Source of the DNA: an uncultured Collinsella sp.
GTDB taxonomy: Bacteria > Actinomycetota > Coriobacteriia > Coriobacteriales > Coriobacteriaceae
Assembly: GCA_902494855.1 (NCBI GenBank)
Contig: CABUVC010000010.1
Coordinates: forward strand, 1 to 18,289
Length of the DNA stretch: 18,289 nucleotides
Reading direction: 5' to 3'
Shown here: positions 7,158-12,950 of the stretch, piece after piece
Numbering within the stretch: the first letter of the stretch is position 1
How the letters are laid out: every line of letters starts with the position of its first letter
Position numbers and translations under genes: made by a program
Notes under the pieces: model-generated
Seen by the model: only the letters and a program-made list of their open reading frames with translations
Database searches by the model: none
What the model was told of the DNA's origin: nothing

Positions 7158-7976
7158 ATGGCTGAGATGACGCTCGAGGGTGTGGACGCTCGTCCCGAGG
7201 ACTCTGCATTTGCCCTGGGTCGTGTACATTCGATCGAGACGATGGGAACGGTCGATGGTCCCGGAATCCGTTTTGTGGTGTTTGTTCAGGGCTGTCCCAT
7301 GCGCTGTGCGTATTGTCACAATCCCGATACCTGGTCGGTTAGCGGCGGCACCATGGTGACCGTCGAGCACCTGATGGACGAGTTCCAGAGTAACCATGAG
7401 TTCTATCGCAGCGGCGGAATTACGGTTTCGGGCGGCGAGCCACTTCTGCAGCCCGAGTTTTTGGCCGACCTGTTCCGTGCAATGCACAACAACCCCGATG
7501 GTCGTGTACATACCTGCCTGGATAGCTGTGGCTACGCCTTCGACCCTCAGCATCCCGAGAAGTTCGATGCCGTGCTCAACGAGACCGACATGGTTTTGCT
7601 CGACATCAAGCATGCCGACCCGGTCGAGCATAAAAGGCTGACCGGTTGTGACCCCGCACGCATCCTGGCGTTTGGCGATGAGCTGGCGCGTCGCAGGATC
7701 AAGGTCGTTATCCGCCACGTGGTGGTACCGGGCATTACCGACGCGGCGGAGGAGTGCGAGGCGCTCGGTCGTTTAATCGCCCCGTGGCATAACGTGGTCG
7801 GCCTGGAGATGCTGCCGTATCACACCATGGGTGTCGTCAAATACGAGCAGCTGGGGATTCCCTATAAGCTTGAGGGCGTTCCACAGATGGATACCGCGCG
7901 CATGCCCGAGCTGCGCAACGCCGTCATGACGGGTATGAAAAAGCGCCGCGCCGAACTCAAAAACGCCATCGACTAG
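7158..7976 (+). CDS. pflA: Pyruvate formate-lyase activating enzyme (radical SAM)
   Basis: This 272-residue enzyme uses S-adenosylmethionine and a [4Fe-4S] cluster to install the glycyl radical on pyruvate formate-lyase during anaerobic fermentation. The cluster-binding CxxxCxxC motif is at Cys46, Cys50 and Cys53 (GCPMRCAYCHNPDTW). The preceding ETMGTVDGPGIRFVVF is typical of PflA, and TVSGGEPLLQPEF is the SAM-binding GGE motif. Length and C-terminus (LGIPYKLEGVPQM) fit PflA rather than the longer activases with extra ferredoxin-like domains. The ATG at 7158 follows AAGG with 8-bp spacing. Its target, pyruvate formate-lyase (pflB), is not in the window, whereas it often lies next to pflA. The gene is flanked by its own promoter and by a palindromic repeat, so it is probably transcribed alone. 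Confidence 0.93.
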   Translation: MAEMTLEGVDARPEDSAFALGRVHSIETMGTVDGPGIRFVVFVQGCPMRCAYCHNPDTWSVSGGTMVTVEHLMDEFQSNHEFYRSGGITVSGGEPLLQPEFLADLFRAMHNNPDGRVHTCLDSCGYAFDPQHPEKFDAVLNETDMVLLDIKHADPVEHKRLTGCDPARILAFGDELARRRIKVVIRHVVVPGITDAAEECEALGRLIAPWHNVVGLEMLPYHTMGVVKYEQLGIPYKLEGVPQMDTARMPELRNAVMTGMKKRRAELKNAID

Positions 7977-7990
7977 CGATCTATTTTCGC

Positions 7991-8029
7991 CCCCAAGGGC
8001 ACTCATTGGGGACAGACTTAAATGAGTGC
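7991..8029. repeat. Short palindromic (REP-like) element
   Basis: GCACTCATT (7999-8007) is perfectly repeated in inverted form as AATGAGTGC (8021-8029), enclosing GGGGACAGACTTA. A competing inverted pair, CCCCAA (7991-7996) and TTGGGG (8006-8011), overlaps it. It begins 15 bp after the pflA stop codon. The form resembles dispersed intergenic palindromes; whether it is repeated in the genome cannot be seen here. Confidence 0.6.
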
Positions 8030-8247
8030 GCGATGGCATTGCGGGCAAGCATGTTTTGGTGCGCAACAAGGCAGGCTGGATTAGCGAGGATGGTTACTAT
8101 TCGACATGCGATGCGGGCCTTATCGACATCGATGGCCGTACCTATGTCATGAGCGTCATGACATCGATGCCGTGGAGCGACCGCTCGAGTGAGGTTACGG
8201 CCGCGATTGCAAAGGCGCTGTTTGATACGCGAGCTGCACTGGCTTAG
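8026..8247 (+). pseudogene. 5'-truncated beta-lactamase/serine-hydrolase remnant
   Basis: The 73-residue open frame resembles the C-terminal end of class A beta-lactamase-like serine hydrolases: HVLVRNKAGWI aligns with the strand carrying the KTG-like box (here KAG), followed by YYSTCDAGLIDIDGRTYVMSVMTS and a final helix. The catalytic Ser-x-x-Lys region and the rest of the N-terminal part are absent. The only upstream start is a GTG at 8026 within the palindromic repeat, and an in-frame TGA lies directly before it. No ribosome binding site is evident. I read it as a decayed remnant whose 5' part was lost at the repeat boundary. A small functional protein is unlikely but not excluded. Confidence 0.65.
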
Positions 8248-8325
8248 CGTGTTCGTTTGGCGAGGTCAAACAAAATGCTGGTACCATACCGTGGTTGAGA
8301 ATTTCGTATAGGTTTGGGGAATGGT

Positions 8326-9066
8326 ATGGCTACCATCGCGATTATCGGTGCGCTCGAAAAAGAGATCATGCAGATTAAGGAAGAGCTGAGCGACGTTTGC
8401 GAGGCACGGGAGGCAGGCTTGACCGTTGTGAGCGGCGAGCTCGACGGCCTGACAGTTGTCGCCACAACGGCGGGCATGGGCACGGTGAACGCTGCCGCTG
8501 CAACACAGCACCTCATTAGCAAGTATGCTCCGCAGGCTGTTGTGTTTTCGGGCATTGCAGGCGGTTTGAACCCCAAGCTCCATATCGACGACGTAGTCAT
8601 TGGCAAACGCCTGCGCTATCTGGATACCGATACCGCGCTTATCGCCGAGTCTGCACCGGGGCTCGAGGAGTTTGGCTCGACGCCTGCGCTGGTCGATATT
8701 GCTGCCGATGTGCTTGCTGAGCGTGGCTTTGTCAATGCTTCGACAAATGCAGCCGCTTCGAACGAGGGCACCAAGCAGTTCCTGGTCGGCACGATTGCCA
8801 CGGGCAACCGTTTTGTGACGGGTGCCGCCATGCGCAACGACGCTATCGAGGCGACGCATGCCGATTGTGTTGGCATGGAGGGCGCGGCGATTGCCCATGT
8901 CGCAACTAAAAATGGTGTCGATTGCCTGGTGTTGCGCGCTATCAGCGATAATTGTGACGAGGCGTACGATGCGATTTGCGACCGTGAGTTCGACCTGTTC
9001 GAGTATGCCCGTACCGCGAGTGGCATTACGCTCGATATCGTCCGCCGTATCGCTGCTATCTATTAG
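8326..9066 (+). CDS. mtnN: 5'-methylthioadenosine/S-adenosylhomocysteine nucleosidase
   Basis: This 246-residue cytoplasmic enzyme hydrolyses methylthioadenosine and S-adenosylhomocysteine to adenine plus the thioribose sugar. It recycles by-products of SAM-dependent reactions and feeds methionine salvage and autoinducer-2 precursors. The N-terminus MATIAIIGALEKEI carries the conserved Glu13 (family Glu12). FSGIAGGL (74-81) is the purine-phosphorylase fold signature, VGMEGAAIAHVA holds Glu185, and RAISDN holds the catalytic Asp208. ATG 8326 is chosen because GGGGA precedes it; an ATG at 8321 is out of frame. The start codon can pair with an upstream CCATACC (see findings). The gene is 38 bp before engB and may be co-transcribed with it. 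Confidence 0.93.
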   Translation: MATIAIIGALEKEIMQIKEELSDVCEAREAGLTVVSGELDGLTVVATTAGMGTVNAAAATQHLISKYAPQAVVFSGIAGGLNPKLHIDDVVIGKRLRYLDTDTALIAESAPGLEEFGSTPALVDIAADVLAERGFVNASTNAAASNEGTKQFLVGTIATGNRFVTGAAMRNDAIEATHADCVGMEGAAIAHVATKNGVDCLVLRAISDNCDEAYDAICDREFDLFEYARTASGITLDIVRRIAAIY

Positions 9067-9104
9067 CGCGCTCTTTTGTAAGAACCTACGACCAAGGAGT
9101 GTCC

Positions 9105-9695
9105 ATGGCCGATTCCATTAACTACCAGCTTGCCAAGTTCGTTGCCAGCTATGGCAAGGTTTCGCAGATTCCCGAGTCCACCTGCCCCGAGGTGAGCTTT
9201 GTTGGCCGCTCCAACGTGGGCAAGTCGTCGATTATGAACAAGCTTTTTGGCCGCAAGAACCTGGTCAAGGTTTCCAGCACGCCGGGCAAGACGAGCAACA
9301 TCAACTTCTTTGAGGCCGACGACGTGCATTTCGTGGACCTGCCGGGTTACGGTTTCGCCCGTCGTTCCAAGGCCGAGCGCGACCGCTGGGCAGAGCTTAT
9401 CGGCGACTTCTTCGACTCGGAGCGCAGCTTTAACTTGGTCGTCTCGCTGGTGGACATTCGTCACGACCCCAGCAAGCTCGATCACGACATGATCGACTAT
9501 CTGCAGGGCAACGAGTTCAACTTTATCGTCTGCCTCACCAAGGCCGACAAGCTCAGCCGTACCCAGCAGGCCCGCCAGGCAGCAGCCATCAAAAAGCAGC
9601 TCAATGTCCCGGCCGAGAACGTAATCATCACAAGCTCCCAGACCGGTGTGGGCATCGACGAGCTCAAGCGCCGCATCGCTGAGGCTTGCCTCTAA
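9105..9695 (+). CDS. engB: Ribosome-biogenesis GTP-binding protein EngB (YsxC/YihA)
   Basis: This 196-residue P-loop GTPase of the TrmE-Era-EngA-EngB family assists assembly of the large ribosomal subunit and is essential in several bacteria. The motifs are complete: G1 GRSNVGKSS (34-42), G2 with Thr59 in STPGKT, G3 DLPGYG (78-83), G4 TKAD (145-148) and a G5-like TSSQTG near the end. Its length is typical. ATG 9105 follows AAGGAG (9094-9099) with 5-bp spacing; an alternative GTG at 9099 overlaps that site. It ends a housekeeping block, and the AT-rich accessory patch begins directly after it. Confidence 0.95.
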   Translation: MADSINYQLAKFVASYGKVSQIPESTCPEVSFVGRSNVGKSSIMNKLFGRKNLVKVSSTPGKTSNINFFEADDVHFVDLPGYGFARRSKAERDRWAELIGDFFDSERSFNLVVSLVDIRHDPSKLDHDMIDYLQGNEFNFIVCLTKADKLSRTQQARQAAAIKKQLNVPAENVIITSSQTGVGIDELKRRIAEACL

Positions 9696-9725
9696 TCAGG
9701 TTAACCCCCCCAAAGCTCCTATCTA

Positions 9726-9741
9726 TATCACCTCAGTGATA
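9726..9741. promoter_or_regulatory. Operator-like palindrome 1 of the DUF3990/XRE module
   Basis: TATCACCTCAGTGATA is itself a palindrome with TATCAC/GTGATA arms and a 4-base centre. Its partner lies 29 bp downstream, centre to centre. The pair sits directly before a module that encodes an XRE DNA-binding protein, the usual autorepressor of such modules. Confidence 0.55.
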
Positions 9742-9754
9742 GTTATTGGTAAAC

Positions 9755-9770
9755 TATCACTGGGGTGATA
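9755..9770. promoter_or_regulatory. Operator-like palindrome 2 of the DUF3990/XRE module
   Basis: TATCACTGGGGTGATA repeats the TATCAC/GTGATA arms of the site at 9726-9741 with a different centre. A possible promoter, TTGGTA (9746-9751) and TATTTT (9769-9774), spans it. Transcription from there would start at or within the ribosome binding site, so the true promoter is unresolved. Confidence 0.55.
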
Positions 9771-9787
9771 TTTTTTAGGAGGTCGAT

Positions 9788-10471
9788 ATGGAGCTTTGGC
9801 ACGGGTCGGAGGTTGTTGTCGAGCATCCGTCGCTGGATAGATGTAAGCAGTTCAACGACTATGGACGTGGGTTTTATTGCACGCCACATGAGGAAATGGC
9901 GATGGAATGGGCATGCCGGACCGAGTCCGATGGTATCGCGAATCGATATGAGCTCGATATGGATGGTCTCGCGGTCTTGGATTTGGAGTCCGGGGAGTTT
10001 TCAATTCTTAATTGGCTTGCGATTTTGGCCGACAACCGGGAGTTTAATGTCTCGACGCCAGTAGCACGCGAGGGGCTTCGTTATCTGCTGGATAACTGCC
10101 TGATTGATATTTCTCCCTATGACGTTATTCGAGGCTATCGCGCCGACGATTCCTACTTTTCGTTTGCAAGACAGTTCGTTAACGGCATGATCTCGCTCAG
10201 GCAACTGCAACTCATTATGCGTTTGGGCGATTTGGGCATCCAATACGCTCTTATGAGTGAGCGCGCGTTCTCGGCGATCAGGTTCCGCGATTGGAAGCAG
10301 GCCTCGGGAGCTGAGTTTTATCCCAAACGATTTGAGCGAGAACAGAATGCTCGACGTAAGTATCTGGATACGATAAACGGATTTGACACCGAGGGTGTCG
10401 ACATTAGGGATTTGATGGCAGGGAGGGTCGATTTAAATGATCCAAGAGTTAACGGATTGTGGGCCGAGTAG
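9788..10471 (+). CDS. DUF3990-like protein, putative ADP-ribosyltransferase-fold toxin
   Basis: This is a 227-residue soluble protein. The N-terminus MELWHGSEVVVEHP, then FNDYGRGFYCTPHEEMAMEWA (21-41), resembles DUF3990 proteins, in which a His-Gly-Ser and a GFY element recur. The central segment YDVIRGYRADDSYFSFARQF (111-130) followed by GIQYALMSERA also fits that family. The H...Y pattern suggests an ADP-ribosyltransferase-like fold, with His5 and Tyr30 as candidate NAD-binding residues; this is inference. There is no signal peptide or membrane segment. The start is set by AGGAGG at 9777-9782. Its 3' end overlaps the next gene by 35 bp, the arrangement of a coupled toxin-antitoxin pair. Other possibilities are a phage-defence effector or a regulatory enzyme. 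Confidence 0.72.
   Translation: MELWHGSEVVVEHPSLDRCKQFNDYGRGFYCTPHEEMAMEWACRTESDGIANRYELDMDGLAVLDLESGEFSILNWLAILADNREFNVSTPVAREGLRYLLDNCLIDISPYDVIRGYRADDSYFSFARQFVNGMISLRQLQLIMRLGDLGIQYALMSERAFSAIRFRDWKQASGAEFYPKRFEREQNARRKYLDTINGFDTEGVDIRDLMAGRVDLNDPRVNGLWAE
10421..10427 (+). promoter_or_regulatory. Internal ribosome binding site for the overlapping XRE gene
   Basis: GGGAGGG lies inside the end of the upstream coding region, 9 bp before ATG 10437. It supports a start that overlaps the upstream gene and therefore translational coupling. A second candidate start, ATG 10503 after GAGGA (10494-10498), would give a protein 22 residues shorter. Confidence 0.55.
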
Positions 10472-11135
10472 GACATATCCCGTCTATTACCTCGAGGACG
10501 CAATGAACAACCTAGGCGACTGCTTTGACTATGCCGTTAATGATTATGGAGCAGAGGGATCGGAAGTTGCTGAACTCTTTTGCCTGAGCGGCGTAGCTCG
10601 CGAGTTCGAACGCGGCAACGCATGGGTCGTATCGGGAAAATCGGGCGTTGAGCTGTTCGCGCTTATCGCCGAAAGATCGGGCTATCAAAACAGGCCTATA
10701 CCGGACTGCACCTATCGATTTGAGAAGACTCCGGAATATTGGGCGGGCTGGATGCTGGCATACCTGCAGTGGCGTTTAGGGGAGTCTTTCGAAGATCTGC
10801 TGCATGTCGTTCCATTTGATGCGCTGCGCGGTCTGTACTATCCCTGGCATGAAGCCTCAGAGGAACGTGTGGCGCGTCTTATTTGCGATATGGCGAAGAA
10901 AACACCTCGTCAAACTAAACTGGCGCAAGCAAGAAAGAGGCTCAAGAAAACCCAACAAGACCTGGCATACGAATCGGGCGTATCACTCCGCTCAATCCAA
11001 ATGTACGAACAGCGCCAGAGAAACATCAACGAAGCATCGGTAACAACCGTAAGGGATATGGCGAAAGTCCTGCACTGCAGCATCGAAGACATCTTAGAGC
11101 CAGTCTTTGAATACAAAGAAACTAGCGCAGCCTAA
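10437..11135 (+). CDS. Putative antitoxin with C-terminal XRE helix-turn-helix
   Basis: This 232-residue protein has two parts. Residues 20-145 form a domain I cannot name with certainty (LGDCFDYAVNDYGAEGSEVA, SGVAREFERGN, VVSGKSGVEL, PEYWAGWMLAYLQW, LYYPWHEAS). The first half recalls DUF3791-type proteins, which often accompany DUF3990. Residues 163-222 are an XRE/Cro-type DNA-binding domain (ARKRLKKTQQDLAYESGVS, then RSIQMYEQRQRNI). The gene overlaps the DUF3990-like gene and has its own ribosome binding site. A DNA-binding antitoxin that neutralises its partner and represses the operon through the TATCAC-N4-GTGATA sites is the simplest reading. The antitoxin role is inferred from layout; the helix-turn-helix is clear. 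Confidence 0.72.
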   Translation: MIQELTDCGPSRTYPVYYLEDAMNNLGDCFDYAVNDYGAEGSEVAELFCLSGVAREFERGNAWVVSGKSGVELFALIAERSGYQNRPIPDCTYRFEKTPEYWAGWMLAYLQWRLGESFEDLLHVVPFDALRGLYYPWHEASEERVARLICDMAKKTPRQTKLAQARKRLKKTQQDLAYESGVSLRSIQMYEQRQRNINEASVTTVRDMAKVLHCSIEDILEPVFEYKETSAA

Positions 11136-11367
11136 AAGAGATGCTGGCCGCTGATTGCTCAAGTTGCAGTTCGAGCAATTTGAGCAGCGAAGCCGGCTGC
11201 CTAGTGGGGGCATGTGGGCCTTCTAGGTATCAAAATCCGCCTACGTATTGAAATGCCCCGCCAAGCTAAAGTGCTCGGCGGGGCATATTTCGATTGACGA
11301 TGCTAGCAGGGGTTGAACTTTAATATGCCGCGAGTAAGAGGCGTCTGCATTTAGCAATTAAAGTAAA
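11136..11367. other. Intergenic region between convergent genes
   Basis: This AT-richer spacer separates the XRE gene from the minus-strand membrane protein. It holds small inverted repeats (TTGCTC near 11155 with GAGCAA near 11174; CCTAG with CTAGG around 11200-11226) and the perfect terminator stem listed separately. No open frame with coding character was seen. Confidence 0.5.
11253..11286. terminator. Bidirectional terminator between convergent genes
   Basis: ATGCCCCGCC (11253-11262) pairs perfectly with GGCGGGGCAT (11277-11286) across a 14-base loop. ATTTCGATT follows on the plus strand and TTTCAAT on the minus strand. The position between two convergent transcription units supports termination in both directions. 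Confidence 0.7.
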
Positions 11368-12381
11368 TTATTCAATTCGGGTGCTCAGCCAGTATTCTCC
11401 ATTTGAAGGTAAGATTGCGTACGTAATTCCATTTTTGACAGTTGGCGTACCTACGCAGGCAGCGCCGATCTCCTTAGCGTCGGAAAATGAGAGTGTTGGA
11501 TCAATTGCTTGTATGGTTGCTAATGCTGTCGCCGCGGCATAATCTGAATTTTCGAAGTACATGACTATGTTTTTGAAGCAGTTTTCTGATCCAAGATAGC
11601 TGAATAGTAGTTGACTGCTCGAGTCCGAGAAAAAACCTCCAATACCGGCAAGCGTAGAGCCATTTTTTATCTGAAGCTCGAGTCCCGTGCCGCTATCGTC
11701 TAACTCGTAACTCGCCTTCATACTGCTGCAATTGGGAATATCGGAGAATTCCTCGTTAAGTCGTTCAATAAAGCCTTCAGGTGAAATTGAAAACGATCCG
11801 TCGCCAAGAAAGGAAGTAATTTCCTTTTCGTTGCGGGTGTCAACGACCTCTCCGCATCTCCCGCATTCTCGAATTTCCTTCGAGGTGGCGTCAACGTAAT
11901 CGACTTCGGTAGTCCAAGAACCTGGTTGATGCCCAAGGGGTTTCCCTTCGGTTTTGCCGCAGCGTTGACAGGTCTTCGGAACCGTGCATGTTGCTTCTTC
12001 CCATTCATGTCCGAGCGGTTTCCCCTCGGTTTTGCCGCAACTTTTACAGGTGCGAGGGCTTGTACAGTTTGCATTGGTCCAAAGTTTGTGGGTGCAAAAC
12101 ATTTGAGGAAACAGCATGGGTAAGCAGAAGATGACGGCAACTATCGCAGCAGTTGCGATAGCCGCTCGTTTATTACCTCCAAGTTTGTTAATGGCACTCG
12201 TTAGAAGTGAATCGTCCTCTTCCTTTTTGCATGTGGCACCGTCTTCATTTGATGATCGATCGTCAGGGGAGGTGGTGTCGTCAGCACCATCAGAAACCTG
12301 CTTCCCTTCGATATTCGGCTTCTGTTCATCAGATGCACTGGGCGTTTGCTCACTATTGGGCTCTTTCATCTCGTCATCCAT
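11368..12381 (-). CDS. Single-pass membrane protein with CxxC zinc-ribbon-like repeats
   Basis: This 337-residue protein is unrecognised as a whole. Residues 1-60 are acidic, polar and probably disordered. A single hydrophobic segment at about 73-91 (AAIATAAIVAVIFCLPMLFP) follows basic residues, suggesting a cytoplasmic N-terminus and an external C-terminal part. Just after it are three CxxC pairs (112/115, 138/141, 173/176); the first two sit in near-identical repeats with CGKTEGKPLGH. The repeat resembles zinc-ribbon-like modules of gut-bacterial surface proteins. The C-terminal part (190-337) is a globular domain with no motif I know. CCCCTCT (12393-12399; AGAGGGG on the minus strand) is the likely ribosome binding site, though its 11-base spacing is long. 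The gene diverges from a small XRE regulator, which may control it. Confidence 0.75.
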   Translation of the reverse strand: MDDEMKEPNSEQTPSASDEQKPNIEGKQVSDGADDTTSPDDRSSNEDGATCKKEEDDSLLTSAINKLGGNKRAAIATAAIVAVIFCLPMLFPQMFCTHKLWTNANCTSPRTCKSCGKTEGKPLGHEWEEATCTVPKTCQRCGKTEGKPLGHQPGSWTTEVDYVDATSKEIRECGRCGEVVDTRNEKEITSFLGDGSFSISPEGFIERLNEEFSDIPNCSSMKASYELDDSGTGLELQIKNGSTLAGIGGFFSDSSSQLLFSYLGSENCFKNIVMYFENSDYAAATALATIQAIDPTLSFSDAKEIGAACVGTPTVKNGITYAILPSNGEYWLSTRIE

Positions 12382-12456
12382 GCTTATCGAGTCCCCTCTC
12401 TCGTTTCAAATGTGCGATGCGAACAATTGCGATAAGTGAAACAGATGCTCACATGA

Positions 12457-12479
12457 ATATATCCTAGTTTGGGATATAT
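12457..12479. promoter_or_regulatory. Operator-like palindrome of the small XRE regulator
   Basis: ATATATCC (12457-12464) is perfectly inverted as GGATATAT (12472-12479) around TAGTTTG. It ends 4 bp before the ATG at 12484 and lies in the 102-bp gap between the divergent genes. Sites of this shape fit XRE dimers, so autoregulation is likely and control of the minus-strand gene is possible. Confidence 0.55.
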
Positions 12480-12483
12480 CAAA

Positions 12484-12747
12484 ATGGAATATAGCGTAAA
12501 CGGTATGAACGTTGATGCTAATAGGACATGCGGAAAATGCCTCTCCCAGATTCGTCGGGAGCAAGGTATCACTCAGGTTGAACTCGCAAAGAAACTGAGG
12601 GTACCTCAGTCGTTCATCTCGAAAGTCGAAACCGGGGAACGCAGTCTTAGGGTTTATGAGCAGTTCGCCTATGCAGAGGCACTTGGAATTACCGTCGGAG
12701 TTCTCGTGCAAAGACTTGAGGCGGTTCTGAGCAGCGGAGATAAATAG
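12484..12747 (+). CDS. Small XRE-family transcriptional regulator
   Basis: This 87-residue protein is almost entirely a Cro/C1-type helix-turn-helix domain: CLSQIRREQGITQVELAKKL, then VPQSFISKVETGERSLRVYE, then a closing helix LGITVGVLVQRLEAVL. There is no second domain for ligand sensing, so it is probably a simple autorepressor or needs a partner. No good ribosome binding site precedes ATG 12484, and ATG 12505 is an alternative. The operator-like palindrome at 12457-12479 sits where a promoter or leader would be. Its divergent neighbour is the CxxC membrane protein. An antitoxin role is conceivable, but no small toxin lies beside it. Confidence 0.85.
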   Translation: MEYSVNGMNVDANRTCGKCLSQIRREQGITQVELAKKLRVPQSFISKVETGERSLRVYEQFAYAEALGITVGVLVQRLEAVLSSGDK

Positions 12748-12810
12748 ATTGCGCCGCGAATCGGGCGATAATTGAATCAGCGAATGCGATTATCCTGTCG
12801 AGGCTGCGCA

Positions 12811-12927
12811 GGTCCCCTTGGGGCTTCCCCTGAAAACAATCCGCAGATCGAATTGCCCCGTCGCGCGAAGTGCACGACGGGGCAATTCATGATCGAGGAC
12901 GTTTTCAGGGGAAGCCCCAAGGGGACC
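12811..12927. repeat. Composite 117-bp palindrome, MITE-like, downstream of thrB
   Basis: Outer arms of 27 bp (12811-12837 and 12901-12927; beginning GGTCCCCTTGGGG and ending CCCCAAGGGGACC) are perfect inverted copies. Nested inside is a 14-bp perfect stem GAATTGCCCCGTCG (12850-12863) with CGACGGGGCAATTC (12875-12888). The element lies between the convergent XRE gene and thrB. Perfect terminal arms and a short non-coding core resemble a miniature inverted-repeat element. No target-site duplication is visible, and no T-run follows, so a terminator role is uncertain. Confidence 0.65.
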
Positions 12928-12950
12928 GGTGAGAGCAATGAGGCAGGGCG

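Larger units (their letters stand above)
9725..9776 (+). terminator. Inverted repeat with T-run downstream of engB
   Basis: A 20-bp stem (9725-9744 against 9752-9771, one G-T pair) encloses a 7-base loop and runs into TTTTTT ending at 9776. This is a convincing intrinsic terminator shape for engB. The stem is AT-rich and contains the two operator-like palindromes listed next. The ribosome binding site of the following gene begins at 9777. Confidence 0.6.

Noticed and set aside
12811..12927. CRISPR-like repeat array
   Set aside because: There are only two copies in inverted orientation with a palindromic core and no spacers.
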